Shown: in pieces, positions 1 through 6,665 of the stretch
How the letters are laid out: each line of letters begins with the position of its first letter
Position numbering within the stretch: position 1 is the stretch's first letter
NCBI GenBank assembly: GCA_000434195.1
Contig: HF994454.1
Location: 1 to 11,534, forward strand
Direction: 5' to 3'
Length of the DNA: 11,534 bases
Origin: Clostridium sp. CAG:780
GTDB lineage: Bacteria > Bacillota > Clostridia > TANB77 > CAG-508
The notes under the pieces: model-generated
The model's database searches: none
What the model was told of the DNA's origin: nothing
Seen by the model: the letters and a program-made list of their open reading frames with translations, nothing else
Position numbers and translations under genes: made by a program

Positions 1-153
1 TTATTAAATTATTAAAAAAATAAAATAAATAAAAAAAATAAAAAATGTAAAAAAAGAGTGAAAATGGTTACATAATAAAACAAGTAATAAAAAAGAACCT
101 TTTGTGGAATGAACTATACCAAAATTAGTGGAGTCAGTAAAAAGAAGACTTTA

Positions 154-191
154 AAGAAAACCATAAATCTAATTTGATTTGTGGTTTTCTT
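154..191 (-). terminator. Rho-independent terminator after dnaC
   Basis: A 16-bp stem with one G-T wobble (154-169 with 176-191) and a 6-nt loop lies 14 bases beyond the dnaC stop codon. Read on the minus strand, the stem is followed by a T-rich stretch (TTTAAAG, then CTTCTTTTT). It probably ends the dnaD-dnaC transcript. Bases 1-153 beyond it hold only A/T-rich sequence. Confidence 0.75.
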
Positions 192-205
192 CTTCATATT
201 TTTTC

Positions 206-1208
206 TTAAATTCTATTTTTTATTCTAATGTCATCTCCAAAGAAATAACAAATATTATAATTTCCAATAAATCTAGAAATTATACGTTCACCATATCTTG
301 CTGACAGTTCATTTAAATTTAAATTAGTAGAAATTATTGTTTTTGTAACTTTATTATTTTGATTTAGAAGCCTAGCATTTAAAAGAGAAAATAATTCAGT
401 GAATTTCATATTATTTAAACTCTCTGTTCCTAGATCATCTATAACAAGTAAATCTGCAGAATATAAGTGCTTAATTATATCAAAGTTATTAGCTTTTCCG
501 CATTCTATAATTAATTATACTATCAAGCATAATAGGTGCAGTCTGATATAAAACAACTTTTCCTTTTTTTAATAATTCATTTGCAATACAGTTAGAAAGA
601 AAAGTTTTTCCCAAACCAGTATTTCCAGTAAAAAGTAAATTCTTATCATGTGGGTCATCAAAATTAAGTAAAAAATTATCACAAATTTTTCTAATAATTC
701 TAATATTTTCTCTTGGAGAAAGTGAAGAATTATATTTTTCTTTTTCTACGGTAGGTGAATATACATCAGTTAAAAAGTTATTAAATGTACAGTTTGACAT
801 ATCAAAAGTATTAAACTTATTATATTCCAAATCAAACAATTTTTGTTTTAGACAAGAACACATTTCGGTTTTGCTATCCTTTGTAATATAACCTGTGTCA
901 TTACATTGCGAACATTCAAAAATAGGTAAAAAATCTTTTTCACTTATATTTGATTGTTGATATATTTCTTCTTTTTCGTTTAATAATTCTGAGCGTTTTA
1001 CTTTTAAGTCCTTTAAAAGCTCTTTATTATTTGTTTGCAAAATGGATTTAGCCGTTGATAAAGAGAAGGAACAAAGTTCTCTATCTATTTCTTGAAGACG
1101 GGGATTCTTGCTATAAAAGTCCTCTTTCTTTTTTTCGGCAATCAAAATGGCATGAGATCTTTTATTTTCGTATTCATTTAATAATTGCTTTAAAGTTGAA
1201 TTGTTCAT
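206..1208 (-). CDS. dnaC: DnaC/IstB-type helicase loader ATPase, interrupted by a +1 frameshift at a CGG codon
   Basis: AAA+ helicase loader that would deliver the replicative helicase during primosome assembly. The first frame (489-1208, 239 aa) has a coiled, charged N-terminus, a four-cysteine knuckle (C99, C102, C117, C119) usual in clostridial DnaC, and Walker A GNTGLGKT at 195-202. It stops with TAA two codons after CGG (498-500). The family sequence continues in the +1 frame down to 206: Walker B LLVIDDLG, then KFTELF, the TKTIISTNL sensor region, the ERIISR arginine-finger region and a C-terminal GDDIRIKNR. Skipping the C and reading GGA gives one 333-aa protein, the normal family length. 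The ATG at 1206-1208 has AGAAGG 12 bases upstream. It lies 27 bases after dnaD, in the usual dnaD-dnaC pair. It could be a pseudogene or a sequence error, but see the CGG finding. Confidence 0.88.
494..500 (-). promoter_or_regulatory. Putative +1 frameshift site in dnaC (ATG CGG AAA A)
   Basis: Read on the minus strand, frame zero is ATG CGG AAA AGC TAA. Skipping the C gives ATG GGA AAA GCT AAT, which restores the helicase-loader reading frame including Walker B. The same CGGAAAA heptamer occurs at the break in the coupling-ATPase gene (4060-4066). A programmed or rare-codon-induced shift is an inference; a 1-bp insertion is the alternative. Confidence 0.55.
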
Positions 1209-1235
1209 ATTTTCTCACATCCTTCTAAGGATAAT

Positions 1236-2210
1236 TTATAAATTGTCTGGATTATTTGCATATAATTCTGAAAGATTAGTGTATGCTCTTTGAGAATAGT
1301 TATTATATCCAGCTTGCTTTTCTATTGTTTTTATGTCTTTTGTTTTTTGCTTCATATCAGATAAAAATTTATTAACTGCTTCAGGGGTCTTTAAATTCCT
1401 ATCATGCCAGTCTTCTAAAATCTTATTTATATAGTCGAAGTTTGGATTTGACTTAGACGTTGTCTTTTTTAATGCAATTTCTATAACAGGCATAGTAAAA
1501 GAAAAATCATTTGTCCATTTTTCAATATAAGCTTCTTCGTATTGAGAAAGTTGCCTGCTGATTCCTAATTTTTTAGCAATAGACTTCTTGATTTTTGCAA
1601 GAGCTTCTTGCTGTTCGTAATATTTGTCTAAATCGGAATATGTTTTTATGTTGTTTTGTGACCATGCCTCAGCAACGGCTTGAATATAATTACGGTGCAA
1701 AGCAGAGCGATTAAAACAATATCTAAATAGAGCAACCATAACTTCTTCATCAAACCCATATTTGCTAAACCATAAGTCAATATCTCCGTACCAAGAAGGA
1801 GACATTACTCCTTGGAAAAATTCATTATTTATAGCAGATATTGCTTTTGCCCTATATTGATTTTTTGCAGTTTCTTTGATTTGCTCCGGAGACTGTGAAA
1901 CCTTAGGGTTATACAGCTTATGCAATTCGATTTCTTGCATATTAGCAAATTCATAACCAGAATTTTTTCTTATTAACAAACCTAAAGACTCCCAATATTT
2001 AATAGAATCTTGAATGTCTTTTAATGGAATATCCAGCTTTTTAGAAAGGTCATTTATTTTTATTTCTTTTCCGTATTTTGAAAGAAAATAAAGATACAAA
2101 AAAACCTTAATAGCTGTTCCACTAGCTTGCGAAAAATATTCTGTAAAAAAAGCATCTGGAATATTTGTTGTTGAAAATAGTAAAGAGTTTGATGACTGTT
2201 CAAGTTTCAT
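1236..2210 (-). CDS. dnaD: DnaD-like primosomal protein with two DnaD/DnaB_2 domains
   Basis: Replication-restart/initiation protein of the DnaD/DnaB family, 324 aa, cytoplasmic, expected to bind DNA and help load helicase together with the downstream DnaC. Residues about 30-95 form a winged-helix domain (LSKKLDIPLKDIQDSIKYW and following). Residues about 133-203 and 217-292 are two helical DnaD-type domains. Each ends with a Y-x7-W signature: Y185...W193 and Y270-xxx-I274-xxx-W278, the second matching the family's YxxxIxxW motif. The ATG at 2208-2210 has AAAGGA 12 bases upstream and its own promoter just before. The gene is intact, and its codons include no CGG. The family call is firm; whether it is the housekeeping copy or belongs to a mobile element cannot be settled from this window. 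Confidence 0.88.
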   Translation of the reverse strand: MKLEQSSNSLLFSTTNIPDAFFTEYFSQASGTAIKVFLYLYFLSKYGKEIKINDLSKKLDIPLKDIQDSIKYWESLGLLIRKNSGYEFANMQEIELHKLYNPKVSQSPEQIKETAKNQYRAKAISAINNEFFQGVMSPSWYGDIDLWFSKYGFDEEVMVALFRYCFNRSALHRNYIQAVAEAWSQNNIKTYSDLDKYYEQQEALAKIKKSIAKKLGISRQLSQYEEAYIEKWTNDFSFTMPVIEIALKKTTSKSNPNFDYINKILEDWHDRNLKTPEAVNKFLSDMKQKTKDIKTIEKQAGYNNYSQRAYTNLSELYANNPDNL

Positions 2211-2245
2211 AATTTAGGTCAATCCTTTCATAAAATGTTGAAATG

Positions 2246-2274
2246 ATTATATCATTTTTAAAGGTGTTTTACAA
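2246..2274 (-). promoter_or_regulatory. Sigma-A type promoter for dnaD-dnaC
   Basis: Minus strand TTGTAA (2269-2274), 17-bp spacer, perfect TATAAT (2246-2251). The -10 box sits inside a short dyad, AAATGAT-tat-ATCATTT (2241-2257), which could be an operator. The leader to the dnaD ATG would be about 30 nt. Its position after the PrgI-like gene makes dnaD-dnaC a separate transcription unit. Confidence 0.7.
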
Positions 2275-2288
2275 TAATAAAAACAATT

Positions 2289-2576
2289 TTAATGGTCTTT
2301 ATTAAACAATAATATTTTAGTACTAAACACAAACTTTATTAAATAATTTATAACATATAAAATGTTTTCGTTATTTAATCCCACAAGGGAAAATAAAAAT
2401 AGAGGCAGGCAAAGAACAATAAAAATAAAAATCTTTATTGTAATATTAATAAGAATTAAATTAATAAAACAGAAAACGAAAACGTCCCAAAGTAAGTTGA
2501 CAAATAAAGATGAGTAATCAATTATGCCAAATAATTTATTTTTAAAATTATAATTTTTAGGGAAAATAAATTTCAT
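2289..2576 (-). CDS. Small two-helix membrane protein, PrgI-like T4SS component
   Basis: 95-aa membrane protein. It has a short polar N-terminus with FPKNYNFKNKLFGI, a hydrophobic stretch at about 25-65 that is probably two closely spaced membrane helices, then GLNNENILYVINYLIKF and a basic tail. Size, topology and position directly after a VirB6-like gene fit the PrgI/VirB3-type small inner-membrane subunits of Gram-positive type IV secretion operons, where a VirB4 ATPase gene normally follows. The start is well supported: AGGAGG four bases before ATG, only 8 bases after the VirB6-like stop (the TAG stop overlaps the SD). Function is inferred from context and topology, without a diagnostic motif. 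Confidence 0.55.
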   Translation of the reverse strand: MKFIFPKNYNFKNKLFGIIDYSSLFVNLLWDVFVFCFINLILINITIKIFIFIVLCLPLFLFSLVGLNNENILYVINYLIKFVFSTKILLFNKDH

Positions 2577-2584
2577 AAAACCTC

Positions 2585-3466
2585 CTATTTTAATAAATTC
2601 TTTATACTAAGAATATTTGTGTTTATATCTAGAGAAAGCCCACCTATAAGCTCTCTAACATAATTATTAGCTTTACTCAAAATAAAAACAGTACTAATGT
2701 AAGATATTTGAGAAAACAAGTCAGATGATTGTATACTAATAGAAAATAGCAACAATAAAATTAGAGCAACAAATATCTGTACAAATAAAAGAGAGAAAAA
2801 AGTGCGTAACCATGTCTTAAAAAACCACGAAGTAGAAGTGTTAACCAAAGCAAGGAATGCAAAAGGTGACAATAAAATAAATATTTTTATTAATATGTAC
2901 CTTATTGAATAGGAGAAAAGCAAACTTATCAAACCTATGGAAAAGAAACTTTTTAAAATTCCTTCAATGGAAAACAAATTAAATGATTCAGAATTACTAG
3001 TCAAATAGATTGATTTTGATATTAAGTTATGAAAAGAAACTTCTTGACCAGTAATATGTTTCCCTAAAACTCGTAAAGAATCAGTGACTAGGCCTGTAAT
3101 ACTTAAAAATTGTTCACAAATAAAAGAAGAACAATTTATACAAACAGCAACTATTAGTATTTTGGTTAAAAACTGATATGGTTTTTCAACAACAGTTCCT
3201 GAAAACTGAGCAAAAGAAAGTCTAAAACAATAATAAATCGCAAAACCAACCAAAAGAGCATCGGCAATAGTAGGCAAGCCGAAAGAATTTTGGAAAATCG
3301 TTTTAAAAAACGCACCAGATAATATACTTTCATCAACAAAGACGCTTTTATCCAATAAAGAATAAAGAGATTTATCTAATGAAGAGAAAAGAGCTGAAAA
3401 CAGCTGATTTATCGTGCTTATTATTATTTGGGAATAATCTATTTGGGAAGTATTAATTATAATCAA
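2585..3466 (-). CDS. VirB6/TrbL-like polytopic membrane protein
   Basis: A protein of about 290 aa with five to six predicted membrane segments (about 68-85, 102-122, 165-185, 188-208, 220-245) and a C-terminal KANNYVRELIGGLS-like segment, a pattern seen in VirB6/TrbL proteins of Gram-positive conjugation systems. It would form the inner-membrane channel part of a T4SS. It lies between the pilin-like and PrgI-like genes, almost touching both. The start is odd: there is no ATG, and the most upstream in-frame TTG (3464-3466) abuts the only SD-like AGGGG (3467-3471) with no spacing. In-frame ATT at 3455-3457 (9-base spacing) is a more plausible though rare initiator. Conserved sequence is limited, so the family call rests on topology plus context. 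Confidence 0.65.
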   Translation of the reverse strand: MIIINTSQIDYSQIIISTINQLFSALFSSLDKSLYSLLDKSVFVDESILSGAFFKTIFQNSFGLPTIADALLVGFAIYYCFRLSFAQFSGTVVEKPYQFLTKILIVAVCINCSSFICEQFLSITGLVTDSLRVLGKHITGQEVSFHNLISKSIYLTSNSESFNLFSIEGILKSFFSIGLISLLFSYSIRYILIKIFILLSPFAFLALVNTSTSWFFKTWLRTFFSLLFVQIFVALILLLLFSISIQSSDLFSQISYISTVFILSKANNYVRELIGGLSLDINTNILSIKNLLK

Positions 3467-3469
3467 CCC

Positions 3470-3787
3470 CTAACTAACAAGACTCTTAATAGCAGACAAA
3501 ATTAGATCAATCGCAAGAATAAAAGCATATGAAAATAAAGAGCTTTTTATTATCTTTTTGCCTGTTCGTATTTTTTCTTCGTCTCCAAAACTAAATTTTT
3601 TCATAAAAACGCCGGTGCCGACTGCAACAGCAGCCGCAGGCGTTGCAAGCTTTATTAGCCATTTTTCTATATCAGAAAAAGCCGAATTAAGCTTTGTTAC
3701 TAACTTTGGATCTCCAAAGGCCATGGCAGGTGACAAAGAAAAAATAATAAATAAAATTAAAAATATAACTAGTATTTTTTTATACAT
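3470..3787 (-). CDS. VirB2/TrbC-like pilin-type protein
   Basis: 105-aa protein with a clear signal peptide (MYKK, hydrophobic core, AMA at 21-23, cleavage likely before F24). After a short amphipathic stretch come two membrane segments, about 46-62 (Ala/Val/Gly-rich) and 83-102, separated by a basic cytoplasmic loop (KKFSFGDEEKIRTGKKIIKSS). This is the layout of VirB2/TrbC-type pilin subunits and their Gram-positive relatives. Start: AGGAGG four bases before ATG, 17 bases after the coupling-ATPase gene. Its TAG stop overlaps the SD-like AGGGG of the VirB6-like gene, suggesting translational coupling. Confidence 0.7.
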   Translation of the reverse strand: MYKKILVIFLILFIIFSLSPAMAFGDPKLVTKLNSAFSDIEKWLIKLATPAAAVAVGTGVFMKKFSFGDEEKIRTGKKIIKSSLFSYAFILAIDLILSAIKSLVS

Positions 3788-3804
3788 AAATCCTCCTATA
3801 ATAA

Positions 3805-5497
3805 TTATTTAAAATATGGAAGCATCTGAATCTTTTTGGGTTCTAATATTCTACTTCCATCTGAAAGAAAACCAAGACATTCGAAAGTCTTAAGTTCTTG
3901 TGTAAAAAATTTTGTATCAACAGCAAAATCATATTGAAGATATGTATTTATACTCTCGGAAATATTAGAATTCTTTGATTTAAAAGAATGAGTAAAAATA
4001 TTATATGAAGTTTCTCTTGCATTTTCAGAAATTGTTTTAGAAGATTTCTCTTTATCAATTTTTCCGTAACTGTTTTTGAGCATCTTCAATAGTAAACATA
4101 TCGTCTGATCTAAACCATAGTTTGTTTACTAGGTTTTGCACTATTACTTCCACAGAATACTTATTGTTGAGAGCATTTAACAAAGAGGTATAACTTTGAG
4201 TTGATACCACATTTATACACTTAGATTCTCTACTTTGAGAGAAGAAATTAGCATCAGTTGCTGATACATATTCACTATATTCATCAGAAATAAAAGCAAC
4301 AGGCTTTAACGATGTTGAAGCTCCATTAGAAAGTTGTTTTAAAACCTCAGTTTGAAAATCGAGTTTTAAATATGTTGCAATAATTTTGGATAAATTTCTA
4401 TATTCATTGATATTCATGTTTAAAACAACTATCTTTCCGGAATTAATGACATCAGAAAATCCACTAAAATTTATTTCTGATTTGTTAGGACAAAAAGTAG
4501 AGAAAATATCAGAGTCAGAAATAAAGCAATTAGTTATTCTAGTTATTTCCGACTTCAAAATGTTTAAAGTTCTATCATCCAAAGAAAAAAATTCTTTTTC
4601 AAAAAAGTTAATTGTAGAAAGTAAATCATGAGTTTCGTTTCTATTAAAAGAATTTGAAAGGAACTTTTTTCTAAGGAAAGATATTTTTGAAAAATAATAA
4701 TCCTTGTTTGTAATTAAATTATGAAGTTCAGAAAAAGTAACATAGTTATTATTATATAATCTACAAAGCTTGATAGCCTCTGCCAGAGCGGTCTCACTTT
4801 TATCTATCCAGTACGATTCTGTATTATTGGGCGAAAACAAAAGTAATATTGTTTTTAAACGATTAGCCAAAACAGATGGTTTTAATGCAGTATTATCCAA
4901 AGGATTGTACTTATAATTTCCAGCAATTTGAATTGGGATTACGTCATCTAATCTATTATACTTTTTCGCAAACTCTAGAACTTGATTGTAGTAATTTCCT
5001 TTAACGTCTAGAATCAACATTCCTAATTTGTTTGTGCTAGAATTGGAATTATATGCGATTAATTGCTCTGTAATAGGATACATTGCACTACTTGTTTTAC
5101 CAGAACCGATAGCTCCTGTAATTAAAATATTTTGAAATAACCCCTTTTCGGGAATTATAACTTTTTCTTTTAGAGAGAAGTCCTGTCCAATAATAAGATT
5201 TAATTTATCGGAGAAAGTAACTTTCTTGGAACACTTATTCTCGTAAGAAAACTTAGAGAAAAGGGCTTCTAATAAAAAATTTAAAATTATAATATTTGCT
5301 AAAAATGTAGATAATATAAAAATAAATTTTATATTATTCCATAATAATGGAGTCTTTTCTGGTAAATTTAAAATAACAGAACTTACGTAAAGTACAAAAT
5401 TATTTTCAAACAAAATATCATAAAAATATAAAATTTCCACAATAAGTAAGCCTATTGAAAATAAGCACGATAAAATAAAAGTTAATAGATTAATAAT
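3805..5497 (-). CDS. VirD4/TraG-type coupling ATPase (T4CP), +1 frameshift at a CGG codon, probable AUU start
   Basis: Membrane-anchored hexameric ATPase that would bring DNA or protein substrate to a T4SS. Counted from the GTG at 5440: membrane helix at about 37-60, Walker A GAIGSGKT at 109-116, the LILDVKG motif typical of TraG/VirD4 at 142-148, Walker B VAFISDEY at 381-388 and sensor STQSY at 413-417. Frame one stops at TGA (4055-4057), two codons after CGG (4064-4066). Skipping the C restores QL-GKIDKEKSSKTISE and 86 more residues to 3805, matching the GKxDKEKxSKxISE block I recall from Firmicute TraG proteins. The frame is open upstream of the GTG and encodes a first membrane helix (INLLTFILSCLFSIGLLIVEIL). 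SD AAAGGAG (5510-5516) lies 12 bases before ATT (5495-5497), which overlaps the previous stop as TAATT. Total is about 563 aa, or 544 from the GTG. Confidence 0.85.
4060..4066 (-). promoter_or_regulatory. Putative +1 frameshift site in the coupling-ATPase gene (TTA CGG AAA A)
   Basis: Frame zero reads TTA CGG AAA AAT TGA; skipping the C reads TTA GGA AAA ATT GAT, restoring the LGKIDKEK block. It shares the CGGAAAA heptamer with the dnaC site, and both have a frame-zero stop two codons past the AAA. The P-site codon (TTA here, ATG in dnaC) cannot re-pair well in +1, so out-of-frame reading of GGA at an empty A site is the likelier mechanism. This is inference. Confidence 0.55.
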
Positions 5498-5646
5498 TAA
5501 AAACCACGTCTCCTTTCCTTATTTTTTAATTCTAATTTTGCCCCCTGCTTAGATTTAAAGAAATAAAATTCGCAATATGAATAAATATAATAAAGTACAA
5601 TAAATGAATTGATAGTTAATATTAATAAAAAGAAATAAGATTTTAA
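5497..5646 (-). CDS. Possible small membrane protein ahead of the coupling ATPase
   Basis: Open frame of 49 codons with no ATG, GTG or TTG start. It encodes one membrane helix (YFFLLILTINSFIVLYYIYSY) followed by a basic, hydrophilic tail (FFKSKQGAKLELKNKERRRGF). It ends in TAA, overlapping the probable ATT start of the coupling ATPase, and its last codons contain that gene's SD. An SD-like GGAAGGGG lies just upstream (5655-5662). The overlapping frame that begins at ATG 5672-5674 is also hydrophobic but ends at 40 codons, so the true start or a frame change is unclear. The charged tail and overlap make a real coupled gene plausible. Function unknown. Confidence 0.4.
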   Translation of the reverse strand, partial: LKSYFFLLILTINSFIVLYYIYSYCEFYFFKSKQGAKLELKNKERRRGF

Positions 5647-5672
5647 TTAAAACACCCCTTCCATTTTTTGCC

Positions 5673-5701
5673 ATTTTACTACGAAAGTAGAAAAAAGTCT
5701 A
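5673..5701 (-). promoter_or_regulatory. Candidate promoter for the T4SS-like operon
   Basis: Minus strand TAGACT (5696-5701), 17-bp spacer, TAAAAT (5673-5678). The spacer contains a small CTAC-tttc-GTAG dyad. Four of six -35 positions match consensus. It is the only reasonable promoter I see before the T4SS-like block. Confidence 0.4.
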
Positions 5702-5719
5702 TACTTTTTTTGAAATTTA

Positions 5720-5728
5720 TGGTAGAAT
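5720..5728 (+). promoter_or_regulatory. Extended -10 promoter for the DUF1858 gene
   Basis: TGG-TAGAAT forms an extended -10 element (TGn plus hexamer) about 40 bases before the ATG. No good -35 is seen. It is divergent from the candidate promoter at 5673-5701, with only about 20 bases between them. Confidence 0.4.
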
Positions 5729-5768
5729 AATATAACAATAATCGACAAAAAGAAAGGAGAAATCTTAA

Positions 5769-5957
5769 ATGAAGATAGAAAAAGATACAAAAATAGGAGA
5801 GATTGTAGAAAAAGCTCCTGAAAAGGTAGAGATATTATTAGATGCAGGTATGCATTGTTTGGGTTGCCCAGCATCACAAGCAGAAACCTTGGAAGAAGCT
5901 TGTTTAGTGCATGGAATAGAAGTTGAAGAACTAATTGAAAAGCTAAATCAGGACTAA
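5769..5957 (+). CDS. DUF1858 redox-disulfide domain protein
   Basis: 62-aa single-domain protein of the DUF1858 family (the 'hybrid cluster protein-associated redox disulfide' domain). The family hallmark is visible: LDAGMHCLGCPASQAETLEEACLVHGI, with CxxC at C30/C33 and a third cysteine at C45. Members are small, soluble and thought to take part in thiol redox or metal chemistry; the exact role is not established. AAAGGAG stands nine bases before ATG 5769. The gene is alone between the T4SS-like operon and the tRNA operon and is full length for the family. Codon use and base composition match the rest of the window. Confidence 0.88.
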   Translation: MKIEKDTKIGEIVEKAPEKVEILLDAGMHCLGCPASQAETLEEACLVHGIEVEELIEKLNQD

Positions 5958-6023
5958 AATATTGATTTTCTGAATTAAAAATCATAAATAATGAAAAAAT
6001 ATTAAAAAAAATAAAGAAAACCG

Positions 6024-6052
6024 TTGACAAAAACATAAAAATAGTGTAAAAT
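6024..6052 (+). promoter_or_regulatory. Promoter of the tRNA Lys-Glu-Thr operon
   Basis: TTGACA (6024-6029), 17-bp spacer, TAAAAT (6047-6052), 27 bases before tRNA-Lys. A consensus -35 and ideal spacing fit a strong stable-RNA promoter. Confidence 0.85.
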
Positions 6053-6079
6053 AAAACATGCGTTGACCAAAGAAAATTT

Positions 6080-6155
6080 GGGTCATTAGCTCAGGTGGTA
6101 GAGCACTTGACTTTTAATCAAGTTGTCCGCGGTTCGAGTCCGCGATGGCTCACCA
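6080..6155 (+). tRNA. tRNA-Lys(UUU)
   Basis: 76 nt with the CCA encoded. The acceptor GGGTCAT pairs with ATGGCTC. The anticodon stem CTTGA/TCAAG encloses loop CTTTTAA with anticodon TTT. The T arm GCGG-TTCGAGT-CCGC is standard. First gene of a three-tRNA operon. Confidence 0.96.
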
Positions 6156-6159
6156 AAAA

Positions 6160-6188
6160 TCTAGGATTTAAGTTTCTTAGATCCTAGA
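6160..6188 (+). other. Intergenic hairpin between tRNA-Lys and tRNA-Glu
   Basis: Eight-bp perfect stem TCTAGGAT/ATCCTAGA with a 13-nt loop in the 48-nt spacer. There is no U-run directly after it, so a processing signal or spacer structure is more likely than a terminator. Confidence 0.4.
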
Positions 6189-6203
6189 GGTCAGTTTTTA
6201 TAA

Positions 6204-6278
6204 GGCCCCGTGGTCAAGAGGTTAAGACATCGCCCTTTCACGGCGGAGACATGGGTTCAATTCCCGTCGGGGTCACCA
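6204..6278 (+). tRNA. tRNA-Glu(UUC)
   Basis: 75 nt with the CCA encoded. The acceptor GGCCCCG pairs with CGGGGTC. The anticodon loop CTTTCAC has anticodon TTC, on stem TCGCC/GGCGG. It is followed after only 5 nt by the split tRNA-Thr. Confidence 0.96.
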
Positions 6279-6367
6279 AATACGCCACTTTAGCTCAGCT
6301 GGTAGAGCAACTGACTTGTGGGATAGATAAAACGGAAGTTTTATTTTGAACTATCTTGCACCTTTAC

Positions 6368-6595
6368 GTGGAAACATGTAAAGTGGACACCGCTAATTCG
6401 GGGAATGCTTTAAAATGTTAATCCCGAGCTAGAAAAAGAAATTTTTCGAGTGTAGAGACTTTATACGGTGTACCTAAAGCATGTGGAAACATATAAAGTG
6501 GACACCGCTAATTCGGGGAAGGCTTTTAAATGTTAATCCCGAGCTAGAAAAAGTATTTTTTCGAGTGTAGAGACTTTATACGGTGTACCTAAAGC
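6368..6595 (+). repeat. Tandem duplication of the intron core (A1, A2)
   Basis: A1 (6368-6480) and A2 (6483-6595) are 113 nt each and differ at five positions by eye. Each holds the P2 3' strand, P3, P4-P6 and the P7 5' strand. The differences sit in loops or unpaired spots (for example, the hairpin loop at about 6437-6440 is GAAA in A1 and GTAT in A2), leaving helices intact. Confidence 0.92.
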
Positions 6596-6665
6596 AAAAG
6601 CTATGGTAAAGAGAAAGTCCAGACTACAAACATATTTATATGGTAATGAAAATTATAGTAGTATG
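6481..6665 (+). ncRNA. Inner (nested) group I core lacking its own P1
   Basis: A2 plus B1 can fold as a complete core. P2-like hairpin ATGTG-GAAA-CATAT (6481-6494), P3, P4-P6, P7 (GACTTT 6572-6577 with AAAGTC 6614-6619), P8 AGC-AAAA-GCT (6593-6602), P9 (ACTAC 6623-6627 with GTAGT 6658-6662) and a terminal G6665 before an exon-2 copy. It has no 5' splice-site helix of its own. Whether it is active, for example in 3' cleavage, is unknown. Confidence 0.6.

Noticed and set aside
206..409. Separate 67-aa gene downstream of dnaC
   Set aside because: It is the C-terminal part of the DnaC ATPase in the +1 frame; the linking codons carry Walker B, so it is not an independent gene.
3558..3812. Plus-strand ORF opposite the pilin-like gene
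   Set aside because: It is antisense to a gene with a clear signal peptide and SD.
3805..4089. Separate 94-aa gene after the coupling ATPase
   Set aside because: It continues the VirD4/TraG family sequence after the frame change and has no SD of its own.
5647..6036. Minus-strand 129-codon ORF opposite the DUF1858 gene
   Set aside because: It is a shadow of the AT-rich plus-strand gene and tRNA leader, with no SD and a hydrophobic composition typical of antisense AT-rich DNA.
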